From JAGXOF01 sp046545575 (GTDB lineage Bacteria; Chloroflexota; Dehalococcoidia; SZUA-161; SpSt-899), in NCBI GenBank assembly GCA_046545575.1, contig JBKGZM010000021.1, positions 1 to 30,713 on the forward strand: 30,713 nucleotides of DNA. Direction: 5' to 3'. Position numbers and translations under genes: made by a program. Every line of letters begins with the position of its first letter. Position 1 is the first letter of the stretch. A model generated the notes under the pieces. The model searched no databases, was not told the DNA's origin, and saw only the letters and a list, made by a program, of their open reading frames with translations. This document shows positions 13,968 to 22,145 of this stretch, one piece after another.

Positions 13968-15065
13968 ATGTCTGATGTAAAATACTGGGTTGGATTCTCG
14001 ATGATTTCGGGCATTGGCCAGGTCAAGTTCGGAAGGATCATGGATCATTTCGGCGATCTGCAGGAAGCCTGGCACGCTGGCCGGTCAAACCTCCAGGCAG
14101 CCGGACTCGAAGACCGCCTCGTCAATAACATCCTGAACCGCCGGCGCAGCATCGACCTTGACGAAGAAATGGAAAAGCTGGATCGGTTTGGAGTCCACGT
14201 CCTCCCCCAGAACGATCCCTCATTCCCCCCCAGGCTAAAGGAGATATATGACGCCCCTTACGTGCTGTACGTAAAGGGACATCTCACTGACGAGGATGAA
14301 TCAGCACTCACCGTGGTCGGCACACGCCGTACTACTACATACGGCCGGGAAGTCACGGAGAGGCTGGTTACCGACCTTGTCCAGAACGGAATGACTATTG
14401 TAAGTGGCCTTGCCAGGGGAATAGACACAATCGCTCATCGTAAGGCTTTGGCAGCAGGTGGCCGCACCATCGCCGTTTTTGCATGCGGTCTGGACACCAT
14501 CTACCCGGCCGAAAACCGGGAACTGGCTCAGGAAATCGCAAGAAACGGAGCTCTGGTTAGCGACTACCCTCTGGGAACAAGACCCAGGGCTGAGAACTTC
14601 CCACGGAGAAACCGCATCGTCAGCGGCCTGAGCCTGGGAACACTGGTTACCGAGGCCTCAGAAAGGAGCGGTGCCTTGATCACAGCGAACCTGGCCTTAC
14701 AACAGGACCGCGAGGTTTTTGCTGTGCCCGGGAGCATTTTCTCGGCGGCAAGCAGCGGCACCAACAGTATGATTAAAGCCGGAGCCAAGCTCGTAGCGGA
14801 TGTGAACGACATACTGGAAGAGTTGAACCTCAGCACATATCCCCGCCAAATGGAATTCGCGGAACTGGTCCCCGAAAGCGACACCGAGTCGCTTCTTCTC
14901 AAACACCTCTCACAGGAACCACTCCACGTTGATGAGTTATCTCATCGTTGCTCATTGCCCATCTCGGTGGTAAGCAGCACCTTGACAATGATGGAGTTAA
15001 AGGGTATGGTAAACCAGTTGGGCAATATGAATTACGTAATCGCTCGAGGAGTAAAAACAAGCTAA
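13968..15065 (+). CDS. dprA: DNA-processing protein DprA
   Basis: 365 residues. An N-terminal helix-hairpin-helix region (1-60, GIGQVKFGRIMDHFG) is followed by the DprA Rossmann fold, with TVVGTRRTTTYG, the SGLARGIDTIAH signature (about 144-155), FACGLDTIYP and FPRRNRIVSGLS. A C-terminal winged-helix segment covers about 300-360 (LLKHLSQEPLHVDELSHRC). DprA binds incoming single-stranded DNA and loads RecA during transformation. Type IV pilus-like genes lie in the same window, so natural uptake is conceivable, but DprA is nearly universal and not proof. Its stop codon overlaps the topA start (TAATG). Confidence 0.95.
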   Translation: MSDVKYWVGFSMISGIGQVKFGRIMDHFGDLQEAWHAGRSNLQAAGLEDRLVNNILNRRRSIDLDEEMEKLDRFGVHVLPQNDPSFPPRLKEIYDAPYVLYVKGHLTDEDESALTVVGTRRTTTYGREVTERLVTDLVQNGMTIVSGLARGIDTIAHRKALAAGGRTIAVFACGLDTIYPAENRELAQEIARNGALVSDYPLGTRPRAENFPRRNRIVSGLSLGTLVTEASERSGALITANLALQQDREVFAVPGSIFSAASSGTNSMIKAGAKLVADVNDILEELNLSTYPRQMEFAELVPESDTESLLLKHLSQEPLHVDELSHRCSLPISVVSSTLTMMELKGMVNQLGNMNYVIARGVKTS

Positions 15066-17182
15066 TGGCAAAGAAACTGGTTATAGTGGAATCGCCGGCC
15101 AAGGCAAAGACCATTGGCCGTATCCTCAAAGACAGCTATGAGGTAAAGGCTACCTTAGGGCACGTTCGTGACCTGCCGGAAAAGAAACTAGGCGTCGACC
15201 CGGAGAACGGATTTCAGCCCGAGTATGCTTTGGTCAAGGGCAAGAACAAGGTCATAAAGGAAATAAAAGCGGCGGCCAAGGACGCCTCAATTATATACCT
15301 GGCCACTGACCCGGACAGGGAGGGAGAGGCGATCTCCTGGCATCTTATTGAGGCAGCCAGGCTACAGAATATGAAGGCGAAGCGCGTGGTTTTTCACGAG
15401 ATCACCCAGGATGCTGTGGATAAGGCCTTTCGCCACCCCCGCGATATAGACATGAACCTGGTCAATGCCCAGCAAGCAAGACGCATACTGGATAGACTGG
15501 TGGGGTACAAGATCAGTCCTGTACTATGGCGCAAAGTCAGAAAAGGGCTTTCGGCAGGAAGGGTGCAGTCGGTAGCAGTGCGCATGGTCGTGGAAAGGGA
15601 GCGGGAAATCGAGAACTTCGTCCCAACTGAATACTGGTCCATCGAAGCCGAACTCAACAAGAAGGAAGAAAAGGACGGAAAATTCAGGGCGGAGCTTATA
15701 GGAACAACACGCAGTAAGAACCTGAGTATTCCTGACGAGGAGAACGCTAAAGACCTGGTTGCCAAACTCGAAGGCGCATCTTACTCGGTATCCAAAGTCC
15801 AGCATAAAACGGCATCCCGTCAGCCATCACCTCCGTTCATCACGAGCACTCTGCAACAGGAGGCATGGCGCAAGCTTGGTTTCAGCAGCAAGAGAACCAT
15901 GGCTATTGCTCAGGACCTCTACGAAGGAATTCCCATCGGCGGGGAAGAACCGATAGGTCTCATAACCTACATGCGAACGGATTCCACCCATGTCACGACA
16001 CAGGCTGTCACTGAGACCAGAGAATACATAAAAGACAACTATGGCTCCGACTATGTGCCCAAGTCGCCGCGAACATTTAAGAAAAAGGTCAAAGGAGCAC
16101 AGGAAGCACACGAGGCCATCCGTCCCACTTCAATCAAGAGGGAGCCGATCGCGCTGTATCCTTTCCTCAATAAGGAACAGTTAAAACTGTACGAGCTTAT
16201 CTGGAACCGGATGGTGGCCAGCCAGATGGCAGCTACTGTTTACAACAATACCTCAGTCGACATCCAGGCCGCCACCGGAGGTACCAAATACCTGTTTAGG
16301 GCTACCAGTTCCAGAGTCGCCTTCCCCGGTTTCCTGGCCCTCTACAGCGAAGGGAGTGATGACGAGGAAGGAGAACAGGATAAAGCAGCGCTCCCCGAAT
16401 TATCACAGGGAGAAGTGCTTGAACTGCTGGGACTTTACCCTGATCAGCATTTCACCAAACCCCCGGCCCGATACACAGAAGCCACGTTGGTCAAGGCGCT
16501 TGAGGCAAATGGCATCGGCCGTCCCAGCACCTACGCGCCCATTCTATCCACCATTCAAGATAGAGGCTACGTACAGAAGGAGAAAGGCCGCTTCAAGCCC
16601 GAGGAGATGGGATTCACCGTGACCGACCTGCTCAAAGACTACTTCCCTGATATAGTGGACATCGGGTTTACCGCTCAGATGGAGAGCCAACTGGATAGCA
16701 TATCATGGGGAGAACAGGATCTGGTCCCCGTTTTGCAGGAGTTCTACAGCCCGTTTACCTCGGCCCTGGATAAAGCAATAACCGAGATGCCAAAGGTCAA
16801 ACCAGCCGATGAACCGACCGATGAGGTATGCGAAAAATGCGGGAGCCCGATGGTCATAAAGCACGGCCGATTCGGCAGATTTCTCTCCTGCAGCAACTAT
16901 CCGCAGTGTAAGAACGCAAAGCCTATACAGAAAGAAATAGACGTCAACTGTCCCAAATGCGGAGCGAAGCTTGTTGAGCGACGTACCAGGAAAGGCAAAA
17001 TATTCTATGGCTGCAGCAATTACCCCAACTGCGATTTCGCTGTATGGGAGAAGCCCCTCCCCACCCCCTGCCCCAAATGCGGCGGGCTTTTAGTCCCCAA
17101 GGGCAAGGACATGGCCAGATGTACAGGCTGCGGGCACGAGGCAAATCTGGAAGAGATTCAAGAACCGGCCCTTCCGGGATAG
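15065..17182 (+). CDS. topA: DNA topoisomerase I
   Basis: 705 residues from the ATG at 15065, which overlaps the dprA stop by one base and gives the standard start MAKKLVIVESPAKAKTIGRI. The Toprim domain has DPDREGEA at 82-89. The catalytic Tyr302 is in GLITYMRTDSTH, and GIGRPSTYAPILSTIQDRGY is present. Three C-terminal zinc-binding repeats follow, of the C-x2-C...C-x5-C type (CEKCG to CSNYPQC, CPKCG to CSNYPNC) with a third ending CTGCG. It is a type IA enzyme relaxing negative supercoils. The full length is typical. An upstream in-frame extension to 14948 lies inside dprA and is not used. Confidence 0.97.
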   Translation: MAKKLVIVESPAKAKTIGRILKDSYEVKATLGHVRDLPEKKLGVDPENGFQPEYALVKGKNKVIKEIKAAAKDASIIYLATDPDREGEAISWHLIEAARLQNMKAKRVVFHEITQDAVDKAFRHPRDIDMNLVNAQQARRILDRLVGYKISPVLWRKVRKGLSAGRVQSVAVRMVVEREREIENFVPTEYWSIEAELNKKEEKDGKFRAELIGTTRSKNLSIPDEENAKDLVAKLEGASYSVSKVQHKTASRQPSPPFITSTLQQEAWRKLGFSSKRTMAIAQDLYEGIPIGGEEPIGLITYMRTDSTHVTTQAVTETREYIKDNYGSDYVPKSPRTFKKKVKGAQEAHEAIRPTSIKREPIALYPFLNKEQLKLYELIWNRMVASQMAATVYNNTSVDIQAATGGTKYLFRATSSRVAFPGFLALYSEGSDDEEGEQDKAALPELSQGEVLELLGLYPDQHFTKPPARYTEATLVKALEANGIGRPSTYAPILSTIQDRGYVQKEKGRFKPEEMGFTVTDLLKDYFPDIVDIGFTAQMESQLDSISWGEQDLVPVLQEFYSPFTSALDKAITEMPKVKPADEPTDEVCEKCGSPMVIKHGRFGRFLSCSNYPQCKNAKPIQKEIDVNCPKCGAKLVERRTRKGKIFYGCSNYPNCDFAVWEKPLPTPCPKCGGLLVPKGKDMARCTGCGHEANLEEIQEPALPG

Positions 17183-17199
17183 AAATGTAAAAAGGGTGG

Positions 17200-18144
17200 G
17201 TGGGCCTAGCCGAGGACCAGATGGAAGATCTACTCGATCAATATATTTATCATCTGAAAGCGGAGCGCAACTATTCCCAGTACACTCTGAGGAACTACAG
17301 CACCGACATACTAGGGTTCTTCCACTTCCTGAGAGCATCGGGGGTCGAGTCTCTGACAGACGTCGATCACCTCACCGTCCGACAGTACCTGGGATGGCTC
17401 CTGGAGAGGGGAGTAGTGCGGGCCAGCGTTTCCCGAAAGATGAGCGCTCTGCGCTCTTTCTTCCGTTATGCCAATGATGAGGGAATGCTAGCGACCGACC
17501 CAATGAGCAAGATATCAGGTCCCAAGGGCGAAAAGCGCCTTCCTTCTTTCTTAACATCCGAAGAGATTATTTCCCTCCTGAAGGCTCCCGACCTCTCAAC
17601 GCCACAGGGCCTGCGCGACTTGGCTATACTGGAAATGCTCTACGCCGCAGGGTTGCGCGTAAGCGAGATCGTCTCGCTGGATATAAACAGAGTGGACCTG
17701 GAAGCTCGGCAGATACGAGTCTGGGGGAAGGGGTCCAAGGAGCGGATCGTGCTCATGGGCGAGCCGGCCGCCAGGGTTCTGGAACAGTATCTCGCTCTCG
17801 GAAGACCGAAACTCCTCGGCGACGGGAATACGAGCACCCTATTTATCAACCGCTATGGGCAAAGGATTGTGCAGAGGCGAATTCAACATATCATAAAAAA
17901 GTACGCTCGACAGGCAGGAATCAGCGGGAAGGTCTCCCCTCACATGCTGCGGCACACCTTTGCTACCCACATGCTCGACGGTGGCGCAGACCTCCGGGTT
18001 GTGCAAGAGCTTTTAGGACATGCAAACCTCTCCAGCACGCAAATATATACACACGTAACCCGAAGCCAGATGCGAAGCTCCTATCTCGAGGCACACCCCC
18101 GCAGCAAAGAGGAAAAGAGAACGGTGAAGACCGATCAAACATAA
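17200..18144 (+). CDS. xerD: Tyrosine recombinase of the XerC/XerD/XerA type
   Basis: 314 residues from GTG 17200, or 307 from ATG 17221 (GAGGA four bases upstream); both are plausible. The N-terminal SAM-like core-binding domain covers about 10-95, and the catalytic domain has R153 (AAGLRVSE), Lys in GKGSKER near 177-180, H248 and R251 in HMLRHTFATH, H274 in LLGHANLSS and Y283 in TQIYTHV. All Xer active-site residues are present. It probably resolves chromosome dimers at dif, and nothing ties it to a mobile element. It lies 17 bases after topA in the same direction, so it belongs to the dprA-topA unit. Whether it is a lone XerA-type enzyme or one of a pair cannot be seen here. Confidence 0.9.
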   Translation: MGLAEDQMEDLLDQYIYHLKAERNYSQYTLRNYSTDILGFFHFLRASGVESLTDVDHLTVRQYLGWLLERGVVRASVSRKMSALRSFFRYANDEGMLATDPMSKISGPKGEKRLPSFLTSEEIISLLKAPDLSTPQGLRDLAILEMLYAAGLRVSEIVSLDINRVDLEARQIRVWGKGSKERIVLMGEPAARVLEQYLALGRPKLLGDGNTSTLFINRYGQRIVQRRIQHIIKKYARQAGISGKVSPHMLRHTFATHMLDGGADLRVVQELLGHANLSSTQIYTHVTRSQMRSSYLEAHPRSKEEKRTVKTDQT

Positions 18145-18210
18145 CTTTGTTTACACCCCCAGACCTCCACAAGATGCTTCTTCATCGCCAAACTAAAGGA
18201 GATTTCTTAG

Positions 18211-19308
18211 ATGTCTAATAGATTGAAACAACTTCGCGATTTGCTCCCCGAACGGGAACTGGACGCCATACTCATCTCTCAACCTGCCAACCGCCGTTAC
18301 CTTTCCGGATTCACCGGTTCGGACGGTTATCTGTTGATATCCCAGGATAACGCCATCCTCGCCACCGATTTCCGTTACAGAGAACAGTCAAGGGAACAGG
18401 CCCCACATTTCAGCACTTTCGAGATCAAGTCCGCCTCCGGCGGATCAGACTGGTTCCCGCAACTTATAGCAGAAACCGGCGTGAAACGTCTTGGCCTGGA
18501 AAGCGACGGTCTTACCCTCGCCGAATACCATCAACTCGTCAAAGCTGCAAGAAAGCTGTCTCCGAAGTCCCGCCCCCGCCTCCTCCCCGCCCAGGGAACG
18601 GTCGAGTCTCTCCGCGCAATAAAGGACAAAGAGGAACTGGACTCCATGCGAAAAGCCGCCGCACTCGCTGACACAGCTGAGGAACACGCCAGAAGCGTCC
18701 TGAGACGTGGAATGACGGAGAAGGAGCTGGCCTGGGGCCTGGAGAGATTCATGAGAGAGAAGGGCAGCGAAAGCATACCCTTTGATATTATCGTGGCCTC
18801 CGGACCTAACTCCGCCCTCCCCCACGCCCAACCATCTGAAAGACCCATCCAGGAAGGCGAGCCAGTAGTCATCGACCTGGGAGCTCGCGTGAACGGCTAT
18901 TGCAGCGACATGACCCGCACAATCTGGGTGGACGAACCGAACGACATGCTGAAGACCATCTACAATATTGTCTATGAGGCACAGCGCGCGGCCATTAAGG
19001 GTGTTCGCGCAGGCATGAGCGCCGACGAGGCCGACCGCCTGGCACGAAATGTTATCACAGACGCAGGCTACGGCGAAGCGTTTGGACACAGCCTGGGGCA
19101 CGGGGTCGGACTTGACCCCCACGAACAACCCCGGCTTGGCCCGAACTCACAGGACACCCTGGCGGATGGGATGGTTTTCACCATCGAGCCAGGGGTGTAC
19201 GTGGAGGGGTGGGGAGGCGTGAGGATTGAAGATATGATATTATTGGAAGAGGGAAAACCCCAGTCCTTGACCAAGGCAAGCAAACTAAAAATCCAGGGGG
19301 AACAATGA
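18211..19308 (+). CDS. Xaa-Pro aminopeptidase-like M24 metallopeptidase
   Basis: 365 residues; ATG after AAAGGAG. An N-terminal creatinase-like domain (1-130, with NRRYLSGFTGSDGYLLI) is followed by a pita-bread catalytic domain carrying the five metal ligands: Asp in VIDLGARVNGY, Asp in CSDMTRTIWV, His in GHSLGHGVGLDPHE, Glu in FTIEPGVYVEG and Glu in GGVRIEDM. It removes N-terminal residues before proline from peptides in the cytoplasm. The stop overlaps the EF-P start (ATGA), an arrangement often seen for M24 peptidase and efp genes in bacteria. The pairing makes sense because both deal with proline-containing chains. Confidence 0.92.
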   Translation: MSNRLKQLRDLLPERELDAILISQPANRRYLSGFTGSDGYLLISQDNAILATDFRYREQSREQAPHFSTFEIKSASGGSDWFPQLIAETGVKRLGLESDGLTLAEYHQLVKAARKLSPKSRPRLLPAQGTVESLRAIKDKEELDSMRKAAALADTAEEHARSVLRRGMTEKELAWGLERFMREKGSESIPFDIIVASGPNSALPHAQPSERPIQEGEPVVIDLGARVNGYCSDMTRTIWVDEPNDMLKTIYNIVYEAQRAAIKGVRAGMSADEADRLARNVITDAGYGEAFGHSLGHGVGLDPHEQPRLGPNSQDTLADGMVFTIEPGVYVEGWGGVRIEDMILLEEGKPQSLTKASKLKIQGEQ

Positions 19309-19862
19309 TAGACGTGACCGAGGCCAGGAAAGGCGCAACCATCAAGCTGGACGGTGCACTTTACAATGTAATCGAGTACAATCACATAAAAATGGGCAGA
19401 GGATCAGCCCAGGTGAGACTAAAATTGCGAGACATTCGGGCAGGCCACATCGTCGAGAGAACCTTCCAGTCAGGAGATAAGGTCAACCGTGTGCAGGTAG
19501 AAGAACGCCCCGCTCAGTACCTTTATCAGGACGACAACATGTTCTATTTTATGGACCAGGAAACCTTCGACCAGATTCCTCTCAGCAATGAACAACTGGG
19601 AGACGCGCTGAACTACCTGAAAGAGGGGATGACAGTCGAACTCTCCACATATGAGGACGAGGCCATAGGGGTTGAATTACCGGTATCAGTTGAGTTGGAG
19701 GTAACGGATACCGGTCCCGGCTTCAAGGGAGACACCGCCACCGGAGGTACCAAGCCAGCAACTCTTGAAACAGGGATCACAATACAGGTCCCCATGTTCA
19801 TCGAAAACGGGGAACTTATCCGCGTCGACACTCGGAGCGGAACCTACATGGAAAGAGCCTGA
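19305..19862 (+). CDS. efp: Translation elongation factor P
   Basis: 185 residues, full length, with the KOW-like domain I, OB-fold domains II and III and the C-terminal signature GELIRVDTRSGTYMERA. EF-P relieves ribosome stalling at polyproline stretches. The tip of the domain I loop reads IKMGRGSAQVRLKLR, so Arg32 sits where many bacteria have the modified Lys, and Met replaces the common Pro at position 30. Arg32 is the rhamnosylated residue in EarP-containing bacteria, but no earP-like gene is in the window. Four-base overlap with the M24 peptidase gene. Confidence 0.96.
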   Translation: MIDVTEARKGATIKLDGALYNVIEYNHIKMGRGSAQVRLKLRDIRAGHIVERTFQSGDKVNRVQVEERPAQYLYQDDNMFYFMDQETFDQIPLSNEQLGDALNYLKEGMTVELSTYEDEAIGVELPVSVELEVTDTGPGFKGDTATGGTKPATLETGITIQVPMFIENGELIRVDTRSGTYMERA

Positions 19863-19891
19863 ATTAAGGACATGGCTTCCTATCGAGAACC

Positions 19892-20209
19892 ATGGATCAG
19901 AAGATATACAAACAACTGAAAAGCATTGCAGAACTGCTGAAAAAGAGGTATAGAGCGGAAAGAATCATGCTCTATGGCTCCTACGCCCGGGATGAAGCAG
20001 ATGAAGACAGCGATGTGGATATGTTGGTTATCGCCCCCACCGATGAGAGTTTCTTTCAGAGAACAGCGAGTGCAAAACGGCTTACTAGAGAATTAAGAGA
20101 CGGTTTACCCCTTTCATTTATTGTTTTGACCCCTCAGGAAATAGAGGAGAGGAAAAACAAAGGTGACCAGTTCATAAACGATATCTTAGAAACCGGTATA
20201 GAGCTATGA
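19892..20209 (+). CDS. MNT-type nucleotidyltransferase (antitoxin-like)
   Basis: 105 residues. The minimal nucleotidyltransferase signature GSYARDEADEDSDVDMLV is intact (G29-S30, D41 and D43 as metal ligands). In characterised MNT-HEPN toxin-antitoxin pairs the MNT protein AMPylates or otherwise neutralises the HEPN RNase. It starts 29 bases after efp with only a weak ribosome site and overlaps the HEPN gene by four bases. Codon use looks slightly more AT-rich than its neighbours, compatible with acquisition. Confidence 0.85.
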   Translation: MDQKIYKQLKSIAELLKKRYRAERIMLYGSYARDEADEDSDVDMLVIAPTDESFFQRTASAKRLTRELRDGLPLSFIVLTPQEIEERKNKGDQFINDILETGIEL

Positions 20210-20601
20210 GCGAGCAAAGCGATTCGCTTTCATCACTTGAATGGTTAAACATTGCTCGGAAAGATTGGAACCGAGTCCGTCGCATGCTGAAAGACGAAGA
20301 CTCCGAGGCAGAGGGCTTCTTCCTCCAGCAGTCAATGGGAAAATATCTTAAAGCGTTCCTTCTACAACATGGCTGGAAATTGCGCAAAATTCATGAACTC
20401 GATGCACTGTTGGATGAGGCAGTCAAATATCGTCCTGATTTAAAGGATTTCTACGATTTATGCGAGCATGTCTCAGGCTATTACTTTGTCGTCAGATACC
20501 CGCCATTAGGAGCCGCATCCCTTCCCAGCAAAGAAGTTGAGGACAATCTACAAAGAGCGGAGAAGTTTATCAAGGCCATGTTCGCGGAGGAACAGACTTA
20601 A
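20206..20601 (+). CDS. HEPN-domain protein (toxin-like)
   Basis: 131 residues, mostly helical. It has the HEPN landmarks: SLEWLNIARKDWNRVRRMLKD, then EGFFLQQSMGKYLKAFLLQHG and the KIHELDALLDEA motif. The classical R-x4-6-H RNase motif is not clearly formed (only R-K-I-H is present), so RNase activity is doubtful; it may belong to the substrate-binding HEPN branch. The overlap with the MNT gene supports a functional pair, and the one-base overlap with the PHP gene downstream ties the pair into a longer transcript. Confidence 0.82.
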   Translation: MSEQSDSLSSLEWLNIARKDWNRVRRMLKDEDSEAEGFFLQQSMGKYLKAFLLQHGWKLRKIHELDALLDEAVKYRPDLKDFYDLCEHVSGYYFVVRYPPLGAASLPSKEVEDNLQRAEKFIKAMFAEEQT

Positions 20602-21254
20602 TGAAAGCAGACCTCCACGTGCATACCTGTTATTCCCCCGACTCCGTACTGCCTCTGGAAACCATCATTCAGCGAACTCAAGAAGTAGAACTCGACTGCA
20701 TTGCCATAACTGATCACAATACAATTGAGGGAGCACTTAAGCTAAAGCAGATGGCCCCTTTCCACGTCATCGTCGGTGAAGAGGCTATGAGTTCTCACGG
20801 GGAGATCATTGGGTACTTCCTTACCGAGGAGATACCTCGTGGGTTGCCACCTGAGGAAGTGATCGCCCGAATACGAAACCAGAATGGATTGGTAGCTCTG
20901 CCTCACCCCTTCGATGGCTTTGGCAGACGCCCGCTTGAAGCACCAAAGCGAGAAAAACTCCTCTCCCAGATCGACATCATCGAGGTTTTCAACGCCCGTT
21001 CGCTGTCTCCGAAATACTCGGAACAGGCACATGCCTTCGCCAACGAGCACGGACTCCTAAAGAGCGCCGGCAGCGACGCCCACGGCTGGAGGGAGATTGG
21101 CAAGGCCTATGTTGAGATGCCTGAATTCAGTAGCCCCGAGGAATTCAAGGTGGCCCTCAGCAAAGGAATGATATTCGGACAGTATAACGGGCTTCGGGAG
21201 CACTTCCTGACTACTTTAGGCACACTGCCCAAGCGGTTAAGGAACATCACGTAG
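20601..21254 (+). CDS. PHP-domain phosphoesterase
   Basis: 217 residues; ATG overlaps the HEPN stop by one base and follows GGAGG. Metal-binding motifs of the PHP fold are present in order: DLHVHTCYSPDS (4-15), AITDHNTIEG (about 35-44), a Glu in VIVGEEAMSSHGEIIGY, LPHPFDG and the closing SAGSDAHG. Such stand-alone PHP proteins hydrolyse nucleotide or 3',5'-bisphosphate substrates; the substrate here is unknown. The tight link to MNT-HEPN is unusual and may point to a nucleotide- or RNA-related task. Confidence 0.88.
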   Translation: MKADLHVHTCYSPDSVLPLETIIQRTQEVELDCIAITDHNTIEGALKLKQMAPFHVIVGEEAMSSHGEIIGYFLTEEIPRGLPPEEVIARIRNQNGLVALPHPFDGFGRRPLEAPKREKLLSQIDIIEVFNARSLSPKYSEQAHAFANEHGLLKSAGSDAHGWREIGKAYVEMPEFSSPEEFKVALSKGMIFGQYNGLREHFLTTLGTLPKRLRNIT

Positions 21255-21286
21255 CCGCCCCACCATAGGCGGGTAGCCTGCGCCAT

Positions 21287-21305
21287 CGTCCGCCAAAGGC
21301 GGACG
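21287..21305. repeat. Palindrome with the GTCCGCC core
   Basis: CGTCCGCC-AAA-GGCGGACG, an 8-bp stem with a three-base loop between the PHP gene and the next operon. It shares its core with 668-696. A related imperfect GCCGCCCC/GGCGGG element lies just upstream (21254-21273). Could double as a terminator, though no T-run follows. Confidence 0.55.
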
Positions 21306-21323
21306 GCCACATTTTAAGGATAT

Positions 21324-22145
21324 ATGATAATGTTGAGGATCGGCTGGTTTTCCACGGGACGCGACAAGGAAGCCAGAGACCTGCTGGAAGTGGTCCAGCG
21401 GGAAATCGCTGCCGGAACGATTTCCGCCACGATCTCGTTCGTCTTCAGCAACCGCGAGCCTGGAGAGAGGGAGGAAAGTGACGCCTTTTTCGACCTGGTT
21501 CGATCCTACAATATCCCGCTCATTTGCCTTTCATCTCAGAGGTTCAAGTCCCAATTCAACAAATCTAATATTATGTCAAGCAAGCGGCTCGAATTCGACC
21601 GCAAGGTGATGAAACAGCTTGAACCGCTAGGGGCAGACAAAGCGGACCTCTGCGTGCTGGCCGGATACATGCTTATCGTAGGCGAGGAGATGTGCAGGAA
21701 ATATACAATGCTTAACCTCCACCCCGCCCCTCCCCACGGCCCCGCCGGGACCTGGCAGGAGGTCATCTGGCAATTAATCCAGAACCGGGCTGAGAAAGCC
21801 GGGGCAATGATGCACCTGGTCACCCCCGAACTGGACAAAGGCCCGCCAGTCACCTACTGCACGTTCCCCATCACAGGCGAGCCATTCGACCCCTACTGGC
21901 AAAGAGCAAAGGAACAAACCATCACCACGATAAAGGAACAGGAGGGAGAAAACAATCCCCTCTTCAAGCTAATCCGCGAGCAGGAAGTAAAAAGGGAACT
22001 TCCCTTAATCGTAGCCACCCTCAGAGCACTCAGTGAAGGGAAGGTCAGAATTGAAAAGGGCAAGGTACTGGACAGCTCCGGAAGGGAAATCGATGGCTAT
22101 GATTTAAGTGAGGAAATAGAAAGGATGGTAAAGGAGCAGCAATGA
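21324..22145 (+). CDS. Formyltransferase-fold protein (PurN-like)
   Basis: 273 residues from ATG 21324; an ATG two codons on (21330) is better spaced from AAGGA. The Rossmann-like N-terminus has IGWFSTGRDKEARDLL. The formyltransferase triad is preserved: N131 and H133 in MLNLHPAPPHGPAGTW and D171 in TPELDKGPPV, with LAGYMLIVGEEM just before. These are the residues used by PurN and related 10-formyltetrahydrofolate enzymes. The first loop differs from PurN (no clear GSGSN), and the C-terminal 80 residues are extended and charged, so it is probably not the purine enzyme. It heads a three-gene operon with a four-base overlap to the HAD gene. Confidence 0.78.
   Translation: MIMLRIGWFSTGRDKEARDLLEVVQREIAAGTISATISFVFSNREPGEREESDAFFDLVRSYNIPLICLSSQRFKSQFNKSNIMSSKRLEFDRKVMKQLEPLGADKADLCVLAGYMLIVGEEMCRKYTMLNLHPAPPHGPAGTWQEVIWQLIQNRAEKAGAMMHLVTPELDKGPPVTYCTFPITGEPFDPYWQRAKEQTITTIKEQEGENNPLFKLIREQEVKRELPLIVATLRALSEGKVRIEKGKVLDSSGREIDGYDLSEEIERMVKEQQ

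Noticed and set aside
14948..15064. In-frame extension of topoisomerase I upstream of 15065
   Set aside because: It lies inside dprA in another frame, and the ATG at 15065 gives the standard TopA N-terminus.
18445..19128. 227-residue minus-strand frame
   Set aside because: It is antisense to the M24 aminopeptidase gene, whose active-site residues are all present.
19870..19917. 15-codon ORF overlapping the MNT start
   Set aside because: It has an AAGGA nearby but no other support, and overlaps the clear MNT gene.
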